Positions 1 to 14,700 of a DNA stretch of 64,000 bases are shown here, piece by piece; the first letter of the stretch is position 1, and every line of letters begins with the position of its first letter. This stretch comes from Pyrocephalus nanus (taxonomy: Eukaryota > Chordata > Aves > Passeriformes > Tyrannidae): the NCBI GenBank assembly GCA_038380795.1, contig CM076280.1, positions 6,311,501 through 6,375,500 on the forward strand, written 5' to 3'. The position numbers were made by a program, and so were the translations under genes. The notes beneath the pieces were generated by a model. It was not told the origin of the DNA. It ran no database searches and was given only the letters and a program-made list of their open reading frames with translations.

Positions 1-2655
1 TAGTCATGGGCCAGGCCAAAATCATCCAAGTCTCATTCAGGAATTAACGTGCCTTGCCCTCCAAGGACATGCTGTCAGATATTCTCTGAAAATTTTGCTT
101 TCCTCGTTCATAATGTGCCAGGAAGCTTGTGTTTAACAGTCAACTCTGGGTTTTATGGGAATGAGGGACTCATCAGCCCTGTGTTCCTGGTCAGGGGAGG
201 AGTCCACGAGGTTGAGGTTACAGATCTGTGCAGAGATGTGCTCACAAGCCCACACTGAGTTGCCAGTGGGGTCGAACAAGACCAGGGCTGAGGCTGCATT
301 GAACAAGAGGTCTTAGCAATTGCCCAGGTGCAGAGAAGGTGAGAGAGTGCAGCCACCCATCTGAGCAAAGGCTGGTTCAAATATTTCCCTTTTTATTTGG
401 TGAGGACCATCCCGTCCAGCTGCCCCTGGTTGCATTGGGCACGCTAAGGGCTGGTGCCCCCTTGTGTACAGTACAGATACGTGTTTCTTCTTCTGGGCGG
501 AAAAATGGCTTTATTTTCCATAAAACTGTGAATGGACATTAATTTGTTTTCCATTAGAGTGTAAAATTTTATTCAGAAGTATCTTCCAAAGGCAAATCAT
601 CCATGTCACTCATCATATCTCACTTGTAGGCTGCTGGTTTTCATTGGTGGTTTAATTATTCACAGTCCAGCTGTAAAGATAGTGAAGAGCATAAAATGAT
701 GCATTCCACACATCAATGCCTTCTTTCACTTTTATTACTTCAAGCCCTGTCCTCTGGGTAATGATGTAAAGACACTGTGTCAGTTATACTGTGCTTGCTG
801 CAGATGCATTTTATTGTCTGTCTGCAGCCTTTGGAAAGGCCATTCCACACTGTGGGCTCCGGTGGGGCAGGAGCAGAAGTTGCCTCAGTCCAAGCTGTCA
901 AGGCACAGAAGAAATTACATTACATGGACTGCATTTTAGAGAAGGAAAATAGAGGAATAAAGAGCCTGTGATGTGTCCAGGGTGGTTACAGAGAAAATTG
1001 GTGCCTGATTGAGCTGTCTCAATGGCAGCTGCAGCCCTTAATTGAATGAGGAATAAGGGGTTTGCCATGCAGGAGACATGGGAAGATCTTTTTTCCCACT
1101 CCATTAAATTCACATCTGTCCCTATGACTTCCATGCCAAAGCCTTGACCACATGAGCCATCCTCATCTTCCAGATCAACTCTGTAACACGATGATGTGAC
1201 ATTGGTGTCAAGGCAAACTCAGGCTGTCCTTTGAAAATCTGCTCTTGGAGATCTTGAGCACAGCTGTGATTTCTATCAGACTTCTCATCAGGACAAACTT
1301 AGGGATGACAGAAATAACTATCATCAAATCAAAACCTCAACCAGGCCTCCAGTTGGCATAGTATCCTACAGCTTACTATGCTCTTGTGAGCTAAATGAAG
1401 TGGGAAATATGCTTTCATTAGACATAGCTGAGTCAGCAATCTCCATCCTGAGAGCTGCAAAACTTAAGACTGAGGCCAGTAGAATCCAAAGATTATCAAA
1501 GAGAACAATGCCTTTAATACATCCTTAATAAAATCCATCCATCCAGGGAGAAAAAATATCTGTACGGTGGTTTACAAGGGCCAACTGGTGACAACACAAA
1601 CTCAGGGGTTTGTTTTTAATAAGCTCCTCTAAGCCCAGAAAATCTTTCCCCTTACACTTTAGCTGTTGGAAGGTAGGTCAGATTTTGGGTGTAACCTACT
1701 TGGCAGCATTTGCTAAATCCTCCTTCCTCATCCCCCTCGAGCACGTGAACGTAACACACCTAATTCCCAGTGTATCACTGGGGCTGGAGGGAAAACTGTG
1801 GTGGGAATTGCCACCACCTCCCTAAGGAGTTTTCAGTGTCCCATTCCTAGAGCCATGCCTTCATGTTGCACTCACATCAGTGGGTCACGGTGCTGCTTGT
1901 GGTGACTTAAATCTTGTCTCCTTCCCTTGGGTCCAGGATGCACTCAGGGGAAGTGAGATGGTCTGCATGTGGGGATAAGTAAGACTTCTGGAATTAATAA
2001 GTGATTTTTTGGTACATTAAGTTTTTTAATGACAAATGCTGGCTTGTTTCAGAAGGAATGGTATCTTTAGGGTGGGTTGTGGAGTCATCTGGCTCTGAGC
2101 CCCTCATAAACACAGGCCTACAGGTCATGGTTGACCTCCAGGTCTCAGAATGAGCCATAGGACAGGGAGTTCCCCCACAACACCTACGGTCTCCTCTGAA
2201 AGCACCAGGCTCTGTTTTTTGACAGCTTGACTCCCTGCTCTTAGCAAGCCCTATGACAACAGCTTTCAAATCCATGAAAATCCTGAAAATGCCAGCACAT
2301 GGAGGAATTATTATACTGCAAAACAGGGATGATGTGCCCTGGGTGGGAAGGGCTGGAGATCTCCTGGGGTTCAGTCCTAGCACTGCTTGGAATTGAAGGT
2401 GGTCTTCAGTGTGTGGCCTGTTTCCTTCAAACCTTGGTGATTTGATGGCAAGAGTAAAGTGGGATATGGAGGATTAGTTAATTCTTGTTGTAGTCCTTTA
2501 ACTACTCTGATGAGATGGATGAAAAGAGAGTGATGATCATTTTGTGCTAGAACCCTTTCTGGTAGAAAGCTGGTGGCAGATACATGAATTTGTGAGCTTT
2601 TAAATTGTTTCATTGCTCTAGATCACCCTTTCCCATGTACCTGTTTCTCTCCTAG
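1..2655 (+). other. COL27A1: COL27A1 intron (3' portion of the intron upstream of window exon 1)
   Basis: No Gly-X-Y exon with flanking splice sites was found here. The sequence is AT-moderate, with no long open frame resembling a known protein. It ends in a pyrimidine stretch and CTAG acceptor at 2655. The intron start lies outside the window. Confidence 0.7.
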
Positions 2656-2709
2656 GGTGACCGTGGCTCAGTGGGACCCCCAGGCCCTCCAGGAGTCAAG
2701 GGGTCGATG
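2656..2709 (+). CDS. COL27A1: COL27A1 window exon 1 (triple helix)
   Basis: This 54-bp exon encodes six Gly-X-Y triplets, [18 protein letters not shown]. The acceptor is CTAG and the donor is GTAAGG at 2710. Both borders are phase 0. Confidence 0.95.
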
Positions 2710-5700
2710 GTAAGGAGTAAGTCTGCATTCTCTCGCTCTTGCTGCTGCCTCTCTGTCTCTGCCAGGGGTGCAGTTTTTCCTGGTCCTTTATTTATATGAT
2801 AACAGCTGCAAGCTCTTCTTCTCTTTGTGGGAATGGGGATGGCCGTCTAACTGACTGGATATCGAGGTGTAACCTCTCCCCAGCAGTTGTGTCCAGCAGT
2901 CTCCTCTTCAGAGAAACACTGGGCTTAGTGTTGTGTTCTGCAGCTCCATCAGCTGAGGACCTGCTGTGTCAAGTGGAGACAACCAGGAACTCAAGGATAG
3001 CCTGTTCCCAAGCATCCTGGCTCCTGAACAGAGTCTGGGAACAGGGCTCTGTGTCCACATCCCAAGTTGCCTGAGTAGCTGGAGGTGCAGGGTGCTTGGG
3101 CAGCACGCTCAGTGTCCTGCTGTGCTCTGCCATTCAGGGAGCCCCCATTTATGAGTTTAACAGAGGGAACATCAGCAGGACCTTGTCTTGCTCTGACACT
3201 TATTTCATATCTACCATAGTGCAAGACCCAAAGACAGATTGTCCTGTTAGTTCAGCCCCTCTTCTGGGCTGTTCAGAAAATCTCTGTCAGTGGCCAGATT
3301 GGAGCTGGGCTATCGACAGCTTGGCTGTCTCCATCGGCCCCTAAAATGTTTTACCCTGACAAGTATCAGACCTGCCTGGCCTTGCAAGCAGCCAACAATG
3401 CCTTTTTTCCTGTCTTCCCACTTGGAGGAAGCAGGGCTGAGCAGATTCTGGGCATTCACACCAGGCATGTTCTTCTTCCTTCCCTTTTAGGGACACCCTG
3501 GGACACCAGGAGGAGTGGGTTTTCCTGGGATCCCTGGACCAATAGTAAGTAAAGGCTATCATCACCTTGTAATACTGTATCCTAGACACTTGTGGGCTAA
3601 GTCAAGCAACTTTATGCCAGTTTACTTGAGCTTGGTGTGAACAACAGATAAAGAGAAAGGAATGGGGCATGGGTGTGAGCAACAAAAAACCCAAAAAAAG
3701 CAGTGCTTAATTCAAACTTTTATAGCCCATTTCCCTAATTGGGAATGCAAAAATCACAATCCAGCCTCAGTCTTTTAGAAGGACACAGGCTCACTAGCTC
3801 TAGGTATTCCAGGCTGGGAATTGTTGGCAGCGTGGTGATCACATCGTGCAGTGACCCCGTCGTGCGCGGTCAGAGCCCTCGCTGGCGTGAGAGGAGCAGC
3901 AGAGCAGCTGCCCCAGATGGACCCTCCATCTGGATGGGCTCATCTGGCACATGTGCAGCTGTGGCTGGAGCGTGCAATTGCTGTGGAGGCAGATTTGAGC
4001 CCAGCTCCAGTTTCCCACAGCCGTTGTTTAGACGGAGCTCGGGCTCTCCCAGCAGCACAAGTGCCGCAGTGTGCTGATCGCTGGAGCCAACAGAAAGGCA
4101 GCTCTGGGCGGGTGCAGGGAATGGATTTTGCTCAGTGTGTGAATTCCCACAGTGCTGTTAATTAGGAGGAAGATCACAGTAGTAGAATGCCTGGGCAGTG
4201 CCAAAGGCTTGACCTCCAGATCCGGGGTCATCTGTGCCCACTGCAGGGAGCTCGGGGATGTTCCGGGTGCACCGGCTGCAGGCAGCTGCTGCCTGGGCAT
4301 TGATTGCACAGTTGCAAGTCAGAGAGGTGAGGGAAAGAGAAGGTCTGAGGTCAAACAGCACCTCAGGGTGACCCATCTCTGCCTTAAGAGCAGAAACGTG
4401 GCACCCACTACCCCCTTACAATAAAAGCAGGATGATGCTGCCAGCAGTCCCCAGCACTGAGCTGCTCTCTGGCCCCTCGTGGCAGCACTTGCTGTTGACA
4501 GAAGCCTAGGAGGCATCTGGATCTCTCTAAATATCCCATTTTTAGCAACTTTCCCCATCATATTAGCTGCTGCATGGCTTGGGAATAGCTGGAGCATTAG
4601 GCAGGCTCCAAACAGCTCTGTGATCGCCCTTGGCCCAGGCAGGTTCTGTGCTGGCCCCGTGGCAGAAAGCTCCTGAACACCATCCAGTGCACCACTAACT
4701 ACACCTTTAGTTGAGGCTGAGTTTTGTCTGACTTCACTGGGGCATAACAACACTATGAGTTGAGGCATCAGCTCTGAGTGGAGATGTCAAAACCTCTCGG
4801 CAGAGCTCTGGGAGCTGGGACCCTCCCCAGGTCCTTCCACTTCTTTCAGTTCCCTCTTCTCCTGCAGGCAAATAACAAGTTCATCCAAGCAAAATATTTC
4901 CTCCAAGACTGCATTTTAAAAAGTCATATTTCAATAAGTCAAACTTCCCCACAAAGCCAGTAAATCAAATAATCCCCTAATATCAAATCCCTGCTCATTA
5001 ATTCCAGCTGTTTCTCCACCAAACATTCCTTATTTTCTTTTCAAGCCAGACCTGAGGCATGCTGTTGTTGTTTGTCCTAAACTGTTAAAGCCTTGGGTAT
5101 TAAGCTCTCCAGTGAGCCTTATAGCACTCTGATGGCTAAGTCAACGGAGGATGATTGGGAATGGGAAGCAAAAGTAGAGTCAGTGGTAGGAAACTTTGCC
5201 CTTAGCTTCAGCTCACTGGGCCCTGTGAGTTCCTTCTCCCTCTCCTTGCTCACCATCATGGTGTTAATCTTCTGTGTTAATACACATTTTTTTAAACAAT
5301 GTATATATATATATAGGCATATTAACAGTCACTTAACTTCTCCCAAACAGCTCCTTGAAATTCCCAGCACTATATCTAGTTGTTCCCTCAACATTTTGCC
5401 ATCATAACAAGTGTTCCTGTCCTTCTGTTTTCATAAGCTGTTTCAGTTAGGCTGAGGCTTCCAGGAGGATATTTCAAATGCCAACAAAGAATTTCATTTC
5501 AGTATGTGTTTATCATAAAAATCTCTATAAAACAGGCATCTGACACATGTACTGCCTGTCTGTGCCAGTCACTACTGACCTCACTACCAAAACTGAGATT
5601 TACTGTGATCACAAATACAGTTACAGTCAACCGACTTTTCCATCTTGAGTGGGAACAGCTAAGCATTTGTGTTCTCAGCATCTCCATTCCAAAAGCAAAA

Positions 5701-8700
5701 TCTTTATTAGTGGCAGTGGTATGAGCAGTAGGAAGATCACAGCCCAATTTTGTTCTGATCCTTGGTGGAGTGTGCAGGGTTGACAGTTGGTAAAAGCTCT
5801 TATTATATAAATAGCCAAATTTGATGTGGAATGTTTGAGAGAGTAAGGATGGAATGTGTCATTTTGAGGTTATATTTTCTGACAGCAGGAAGGCACTAAT
5901 TTTAAATATGTGGTTTCAGAGTTATAATACAGAAGTAAGTCCTGTTAATTGAACATATCCTTTATTGTTTGACACTGATATATATTTTAGCAGAAAAAAA
6001 AAAAGCCTATTTTTCTGCATTTCCTGTATGCACATTAATGAACCAAGTGTGTACAAATCCAGGTGAAAAGAAAACCTGAAATTTTTCTCTAAGTGTAAGA
6101 AGAACAGGATCATCCACAGCACCAACAGTCCAAATGAAATAAGCATCTATCTGCCAGTATCAATATTTATGCAGCACTAACAGGGCAACAACTACTTGAA
6201 GATAGAAATCAGTCTTTGGCTGAAAAGACCAAACTTGGATACCCAAGATGAGGTGTCTGATTTTTTTATTTGGACAACTAAAAATCAGATCCTGGTTGTT
6301 ATTATTATTATTTTTGAACAGATGCTGAGCAACAGCTGCTTTTAATAGCTTTGGAGGGGATTCTGGATGTTTGACTTCACATCACACCACTGACACAGAT
6401 AACAGGCTGCAGGTCATTAAGCATACAAACCTCAGCCAAGATCCTTGGCCTAAGTGTTCATAATCCAAAGACCATCAGTGATTTTTAAAAAAAGACCATT
6501 TACGGAGAAGTAAATATGTCAGTGTCTCTGGCAAGTTTCATGAACCAACCTGATGGTCAAGGGACTTCACTTGAGGCCCCTGGAGATCACATGGGGACAT
6601 AGGATGTTTTACCAACAGCTGCTGTTTTCTTCTTCCTCCATCTTCATTTTGTTTCCCTTTTCCCCTTCCAGGGTCCAGCAGGAGTCCGTGGTGCGCCAGG
6701 GATAAGAGGGATGAAAGGCCGCAGGGTAAGCACTTTCCAGGAGCTTTTATCCCTCTCCTCTTTCAGCCATTGGAAAAGCAATCTGGTGGATTAGCCTGAG
6801 GGTGTGAAGATGAGCACAAGTTGGGCAGTGCTGTTTCTTCTGTGCATAAAACATGAGGGCTTTGAAGGAAGTCTTGCCAGGGATGTGAATACAAGTGATG
6901 TGTATGGGCAGAGGGGTGTCCAGTGTAGAGGTTAGCATGGAAGTGATCCAGTTTCTTTTCCAACCACCTGCAGTGTCAAAACACTGTTTACAGATGCTTC
7001 TTGTGAGAATGGTGTGGATTTAGTCATCTGGAGATGTATCTGAGTCAGGAAAAGAGTGCAGGTAGAAGACCAGAAAAGGTGCCTTTTTTTGCCAAGGGAG
7101 AGAGGGCAGCTGAGATGTGAAGTGCTGTGATTAACCAGAGGCAGATAAAGGGGGAAATGTTATGTCATGGCATAGAATTAAGAGACAAGGTCAGCAGAAA
7201 TGGTGCTAACAGGAGCTGAGCAGCCTGCTCTTCCCGTGTCTCCCTTTCTAGTCTCACAGGATCAGTAACTTCCAGCAGGGCTCTGCAGGGCTGTGAGGAA
7301 GGTGTGATTTGCACTGTCAGTAGATCAAATTATAGACACATCCTGTGTCTTTCTATGGGTTTTTTCCTGCCCATAACACAAGGCCCTGATTTTATCTGGA
7401 CGTACCTCAACAGTTCCATGTGTGACTCCTGCCTGGAAAGTGCAGCCCCCAGCCTAGTGCTGGGTGATGGTCCCAGCTGGCACCACTGCCAGTGCTACAG
7501 GTCCATGTTACACCAACAAATAGCTCCCAGGTGCTCGGAGTCAGTTCCTGTGTGGTGCTTCCTGCTCTGTTTGGGTGACAGCCGACAGCAGAATGACCTC
7601 TAGACCTGCCAAAGCTGCTTGTTTTCCTGCCTGTGACATCCAACCCACATCCCGCTGAGCTCTTCAATCTTTCTTCTCCAACTGGATATTTACTGCAGGA
7701 GCATCCCTGCTTTGGGTTGGTTTTCCCTGTCCAGCTGCTTTACAAATTATTAATAGTGAGCTCACATGTGTTCTTGCTGAAGGCCCCAACAACAACATAT
7801 TTTGCATTTCTCCCTCCAAGGATCTGTTTCCATGTTTCATTTTCAAAGACACGCGCTGGAGTAAACTATACATTTTACCTACCTCCCATCTCTGCTTCTA
7901 CTGCAAGTCCTGCTTGGGGAATTTGGGACAGCCAAGGATTGCATATGTTTTCCTATGCCAGAGTGAATACACTCTTCAAATAGTTGTAACCAGGAAATAG
8001 AATAACCAATTAGGAAGCTTTATGACCACAGAGTTATGTACCCTGGAACTGCTCTAAGCTTTAAAATCACATCTAGAATGACACCAGTAACATCCAAGCT
8101 CGGCAGATGTATATCAGGGTTCAGCTTTTAACTTGTGACTGGGAAGAACAGTTTCCATGCCTCTGTTTTCCTTGGTGGGGAGGCCCATAGAGTTCATTCT
8201 CCAGCTTCACTGTCAGAGAGGCCCCTGGGGAGTGAGGTTCCAGGACATCCAGGATCCTGACAGAAGAGAAACTGGAGACGTTCCCTGGCGGGAGGCTCTG
8301 AATGGACAGCAGAAAATACCTCAAGATAAAACAACAGCACAGAGTTGAACAGGGAACACCTTTTGGATGAATCCAGGCTGCAAATGTGCTGGCTCTTGGA
8401 GAGGTGGGTCCTCCAAGGGGATCAGATGCTTCTGCCAGTGCCTTTAATGTTTGCAGTGACAGAGGAGTCCCAAGCACTGCCTCCTCCCCAGTGCCAGCCA
8501 GGAATGCCAACCACATCCCTGGCACTGAGCTTCTCCTTACAGCAGGCATCCCTGGGCAGCTGCAGTGTTTGGTTCTTGGATTGTGCAAGGCTCCCTCACA
8601 TAAACCTTCTCGGGCTTTCAAGGCTTACATCTGCCTTGGCCTCAAGTCCTCAGCCCTCCAGGAAAGCAAAGCCAATCCAGGCTGTTTCCAGTTCCGCTCC

Positions 8701-11700
8701 TACTGTCAGGAATGACAAAGGGAAATATCTGTTATCATCACATGAGGTAAAACCAAAAGCAAAGCTGAATTCAGCTCCTAGGAAAGGAGTATGGCTGGCA
8801 CAGCAGATACCTGCCTCTGGTTGTAGCTGGATCCAGAGTGTCAAACCCTCTGGAGAAATCCTGCAGGACTCCAACTGAACTGCCATCAGCACAGTCCATC
8901 CTCAAAATGACATACCACATAGTAGAGACCTTCAGCTTCATGGCCTGGGTTTACATTTCGTCTCCAAATGTTCAGTCCAGCAGACCCTGTGCCAGTCCCT
9001 CTGGACATTCCCCCACCAGAGAACCCAGACTTCAAAGCACATCCCAGCCCTGCAAACCAGAAATGCAGTAGTGGAGATCTGGTGTGTCTGAGCACTGCAG
9101 TGATATAATCTATACAGAATTAGTGGGACAGACAGGCATCCTTTCTAAGATTCCTGGCAGAGAGGAGGAACTTGGGCTTTGCTCTGAAATCCTACAGATT
9201 TCAACGAATATAATGTGGGGAAGTTGGTATTTTAAGGACCAGGAGATCTCCTGCCTGGAGAATTTCCGCTTTGTATCTCTCTTGCTCACATTTTCCTTCT
9301 CCTCATACTCTCCAAAGATATTCCAGTCACATAGTATTCTATGTTTGCTTACTTGGTCCTGTGACTCCAGCTCTTGATTTTCTCAGGATGGGGAAATGAT
9401 CCCCCAGTTGTAATTTCAGACATTAGCCTCTGTCTATCCCAGCTTACAAAAGGGATGTAATTCAGTTCAGAGTGGAAACATGAATGTAGCCCCTACCAGA
9501 TGTTTATGAATTCCATGAGCTCTGTTTATGGATGCTTCATTAAAGTAAATTTGCTTTTGAAGGAAATGTAAATAGCAAATATGGTTTTGATTGTAAAGAA
9601 CAATGGAGACTTTTTGGGGTCTGCATTTATGATGTGATAGCTTTTGCACTGTCAAGATACGCATATTTCAAAAAGAAAATTCTTTAAAAATTTTAACTTT
9701 CTTTTTAGCCCTGACAGAGCTGTTATTCCTCCACAAGTCTTTGTTTATTCCACCAAACTGATACTGAACAATTTTCCTCAAATGTAGTTTTCCCCCTCCT
9801 CTTCCCTGAGGACAAGAAATTTGGACATGTGAGCTCAGGCTCCTTTTCCTTCATCTGTACTCAGTGTAGCACTTGAACATGTGCTTAACATTCAGCTAGT
9901 GACAGCTATGTACATGCTTAAAGCTAATTATTTAACCAAATCAAGGTTTAAATTTGGGGGTAGCTGATTCAGCAACTCCCTCACCCTGTCTCACTTAAAT
10001 CCTAAAGCACATTTCTTCTAACCAGCTCCTTGCAGCAGGAAAATGCGTGGCCTCCAGTGTGTTCTCCTGACAAAAATGTCATCAAAAAGACCGGGAATCT
10101 CTGCAAAAGGTTAAATATCAGCCAGAGCCAGGACTTGGCAACTCAGATCATAAAACTGTACCTGAAATCCTGCTTTAAGTGCCTTACCTTGCCCTATTCT
10201 CCTCCCCAAGGTGCCTGTCAGTGTTTCTGGAATGTTATCCTCTCACTGCTGTGTTCTGGCTCAGGTGATACAAGAGGAGCTTTTCAAATCCCAAAGCATA
10301 TTTCTCTTTTCCACCTTGCCATTCATTCATTTATCCATTCCTGCATTAACTGCTGCCCAGGTGAAGCCTGCAAAGCTGAGATAAGGGGAGTACACCTGCA
10401 CTCCAAGCCCTGTGCCAGAGGGGAGGGACCACTGCCTCTGCCACATGGACCCAGAGCTTCCCAGCATCACCAACTGCAGGCACTTGTAAATGCCAGGGAT
10501 CTTTAAAGTGGTGTTATCTAACAAAACTGGAAAATAGCTGCTTTTTTCCAGGCCCAGCTGAGTTTTGTTCATGGAGAAGAAGCAGGGGTGTATTGTTTTG
10601 CTTTCAGGGATCTTTCTAGTTGACTGAGAAAGCACTGGAAGTGTTTGAGGACAGGTTGGCCCCAGATCCGTGGCCAGCAATGTCTCCCTTTGGCTTCACT
10701 CAAGGCATTTGCTGACTTTTCCTTTGGCCAGACTGTGATAGGGAAATATCAGTAACTGGATACAGGGTAAGGAAGAAGCTTTGGATCTCTGGAAAGGAGC
10801 TACTGAGTGCTCCTTCCTGCTGCAGTTCAGAGGCTGCTCGCTGTCTCTCTTGGAGCTCTGAGCAGCTGTTTGAACAGAGTTCAATCATTGCATTTGTGAG
10901 CTGTCACTGTTCACACCTGGCCAACGTTTTGGCACCTTGTTTAGTCTGGGGTTGCTGGTAGAGCTGCACATCTCAGGGAAATACTGTCCTGGCCTATGAA
11001 CCCACTGACCCCGGGGCACTGAGGCTGCAAGGACAGCCCAGGGGCTGCACTCAACCCTGTCTGCAAGACCAGGCTGCCAGGTCTGTGGTGGGAAGGCACC
11101 GTGCTGTGCCTTGCAGCATTTGGCATTGGGATCTCCCTGGAGAGCTGCCAGGACCTCACTCACTCATCTCTGACCAACAGTTGTCAGTAATAGAGAGTTT
11201 TGAAGGTTTAAATAATTGACTAAATGTAGCCTTCCCTGTCAGGGTGGATTAGGGGAAGCCTTTTTCCCAGGTTTCAGCCTAGGAGGCTGGAGAAGATGAA
11301 GTTTGCCACGTGCATCTGCGAACAGAGGGTCACCTTCTCCTTCCTTAGGTCAAATGCTGATGAGTTGTGTTGTGATGGGATTAGGCAAGTGACTGCTGTG
11401 AAGTGAGATTGCCCTGGCAGATCCTGCCATGCTGGTGACAGGGCTCTGCTGGAAGGGATGAGGAGACTGTAAACACTCCCCCCAGCCGACCAGCCCTGCT
11501 GGGTTGGACCACTGAGTACCACAGCCCTCACTGCTGTACTGAGGACACCCAACAGCCTCCACCCGGCTCAGAGAAGCCCAGCAGTGGCAAAGAGGCTGGA
11601 AAGGGCAGGACAGGCTATAGAAGATGGGTCTGGAAGGGCCAGACACATCCCAGTTTCCTTCCTGATAGGATCTCTCCTGGAAGAGAAATCTGTAACCTGG

Positions 11701-14700
11701 GTCATCGCTGTCATTTCCATGTCCCACTTGCTTCTGATCCCTGTTCCCTCTTCCAGGCCTCAGCTATGGACTCCTCCCTGTCTGCACATCCTTCCCCTGC
11801 TTCACACACAGGTCACCCACCACGTCAGCTTGGATAGCAAAGATGTAATTGCACAGAATATTCTGAGTGGCTGCCCAAAGAGAAGGGGAACAGTCTGTTT
11901 TCCAGGGAGGATGAGCAGCTGGGTAGCAAGGGTGCTTTCCTAGAGTGCCAGCATTATAACCATGCTGACACCTTCTTTTTCTCTGGGCAAGTCTGTGTAT
12001 TTTCTGGGTGTCCCAGTCACCCCAAACAGCCCCCAAAATGCCTCCAAGCCCTGCTCTCCCACCACCCCAACTGACAGGGCTGTCTGACTCGAGCTGTCAG
12101 TAGCCCTGCTTTTAAATGACCTTCTGGTTTATGTCATTGTGCTTTGAGGTTTATAGGGACATGGATTAATAAAACTTTTGGTCTTTGCTGCTCTCTGATC
12201 TAGGGGCCAGCATGAACCGCAGCACTTGGGGTGTTGGGCGGGTGAGAGCAGCCTGACGTCAGTGCAGCAGAGCCCCAACCTGTGAAACACCCCCTTTGGT
12301 TGTGAGCTTCCCATCTGGGGCACAGTCCTTCTCTGTCCATCTGTCCTGGAGACCAGGCTTAGCATTCTTTAGAGCTGTGCCTAACTGGCAATGCAATACA
12401 GGCTCTTGGTTATTTAATCTCAGCTCTGCTCAGCGGCACAGGGCTTTGCCAAGTGCAGTAGAAGTTTTTGCATTATTTTATATTGACAGTGTTTGTCTGC
12501 TGTAATAATTTGGCTGAGGTTCCTATACATTTCTGCTGTACAGTGCCTTTCTTTGTGAGTCTCTCTCTTTGCCTGTCATCCTGGAGTTGCTTTTCTAAGG
12601 CATTGGCTCCCTAGCCCTGTTATTACTTTTGGCACTGGGTTTGCATCCCGATTAAGCACATTGGCTCCTGTTTTCTCTCTTTCTGTGTTGGCCAGCTCTC
12701 AGAATTCCTCTTACCACTACATTCTAACACCACTCTGTGTTTTTATTTATTATTTGTATTGCAGTAGCGCCTAAGAGTCCCAACTGAGCTAATGACCTGA
12801 TTATGAACATGAAGCCCATTAATAGTCTCTTGATATGCCCTTTTTAACTGTTTTATTTTCTCTCACTGTGGCTCTTTATTCTCTGTCAGTGTGACACACT
12901 GGTTTCTGGGGGTCAAATGGTGCAGAGGGTTGTGTGTTCAATTCTCCTGAAATTAGTGTGAGAGCTAGATGGTCTTTAATGTCCCTTCCAACTCAAACCA
13001 TTGATTCTATTCACAGCCTTCCCCTCTTCCCAGGGCTCCCCTCGTTTGGAACTCTGGAGGAACAAGGACACCCCTTCCTCAGCAATTCTCGAGCTGTGCC
13101 ATGAACTGTTCCATTTTAGATAATCCTACCTGCTCATTTGCAAGGGGGTGCATGTCCTGCACACCTCCTGAGCTCCTCATGCCTTCCACACACTCACACA
13201 TCCAGGAGGAGATGCCAGACGTGGGACCAGACATGCAGAAGGAAGCACAGCCAGCTGAACTCCTCCCCACCTGCATATGCATGAGCACCTGCCTGGCCCC
13301 TAACAGCAGCCAAATCTTTCAATAGCAAGTAGCTGTAGCTGAAGGCTTGGAGTTCAACTGCCAGCAAATATACCTTACTCTTTTGGAGGAATTTGGGGCC
13401 CAGGATAATCTGAAAGTACTGTATAGTGGGGGCCTGTGTGCCTCTATATTTTGTAGATTTATTGCCCTGATTGTGATGAAGAGACAGTGTGGTATGCCAA
13501 GGGTTAAGGGCAGAGGCAGTTGGAAAAGCAAGGTTTCTAGGAATGAAGAGGTTTGCTATCAATAAGGCTGGAACTACAAGTCTCAGTGCCTTGCAAAACT
13601 GTTGTCATGTCATCGTTGTCTGAAAATAAGGCTGTTCCTGGCCTGCTTTTCTCCTCTGGCTTTGATTTGTGGTTGGTAGTTGGTTTAACAGGAATAAAAA
13701 GTTCAGTGTGCTGGTAACGATGAGAAATCAAGCAACAAAACACAGAAAGAATCTTTTGAGTGCCGGGCTCCGAACTGCTGAGCTCAACACAAGCAGGTAG
13801 AGGTTGGCTTAGCCAGGACTGATCTCATGGACTGTCCTGGTGGCCAAGGCTGGAGTGACAGCTGGATTTTCCAGTGAGACATAGCCTCTATGTTCTTATT
13901 TTTGCCTCTCTTTTACCTTTTTCCAGGGTGCCAGAGGGCCTGATGGACCAGTAGGCGAGCCGGGGTCACGAGGTGTCAAAGTGAGTGTCAAGGCTGCTCT
14001 TAGCTTTGCTGTGAAATGCTCTGGGCAGGATCAAGGTGTCTCATCCTCCTCCTCCATGTTCAGTTGCTCCATGAGGAGTAACTAGCAAGGATGAGCCTGT
14101 CTTGCCACCAGAGTGAAATCTCTCCAGTGTTGGCATCAGGACCCTTGCCCACACGCCCTGCTGGTTGGGGTGTTCCTTGGGGTAGGATGGTGGGCATTTG
14201 TCCTCTCAAAAGCTGCAGGGAACTGGAAGGGATATTTGCTGGAAAATGTGCAGGAGCAGATGGGCTGGGGCAGAAGAGCATCACCAACAGTTTGTGCTCC
14301 TGCTGACATGACTTTGTCTTTTTGCTTTCTAGGGCCGACCAGGGCAGCCAGGCAGGCCAGGACCAGATGGGCTGCAGGTATGTCCTCTGCGAGAGCCAGA
14401 GCCTGCCAAGCCTGGCACGGTGTCAGTCGTCCCTGTGGGGGAAACCCACACGTTCCCAGTGCCCAGGGAACAGCAGCTTCTCCTGGCCAAAGTGCCACGG
14501 GTGTGCCAGAGCATTCCTGGCTGCTGATTGCTGTAATTGTGTGTTCACAGGGCAAGATGGGGGAGACTGGGGAGGCTGGAGCACGCGGCTTCCCAGTAAG
14601 TGTCCATCCCTTGTGCTTCCTTCCATAACCTCAGTTTCACTCAAACCTGTAAGTTTTGGGTCCTGGTTCAGGGGGGAGAGTTTGGACAGTGTCTCCCACT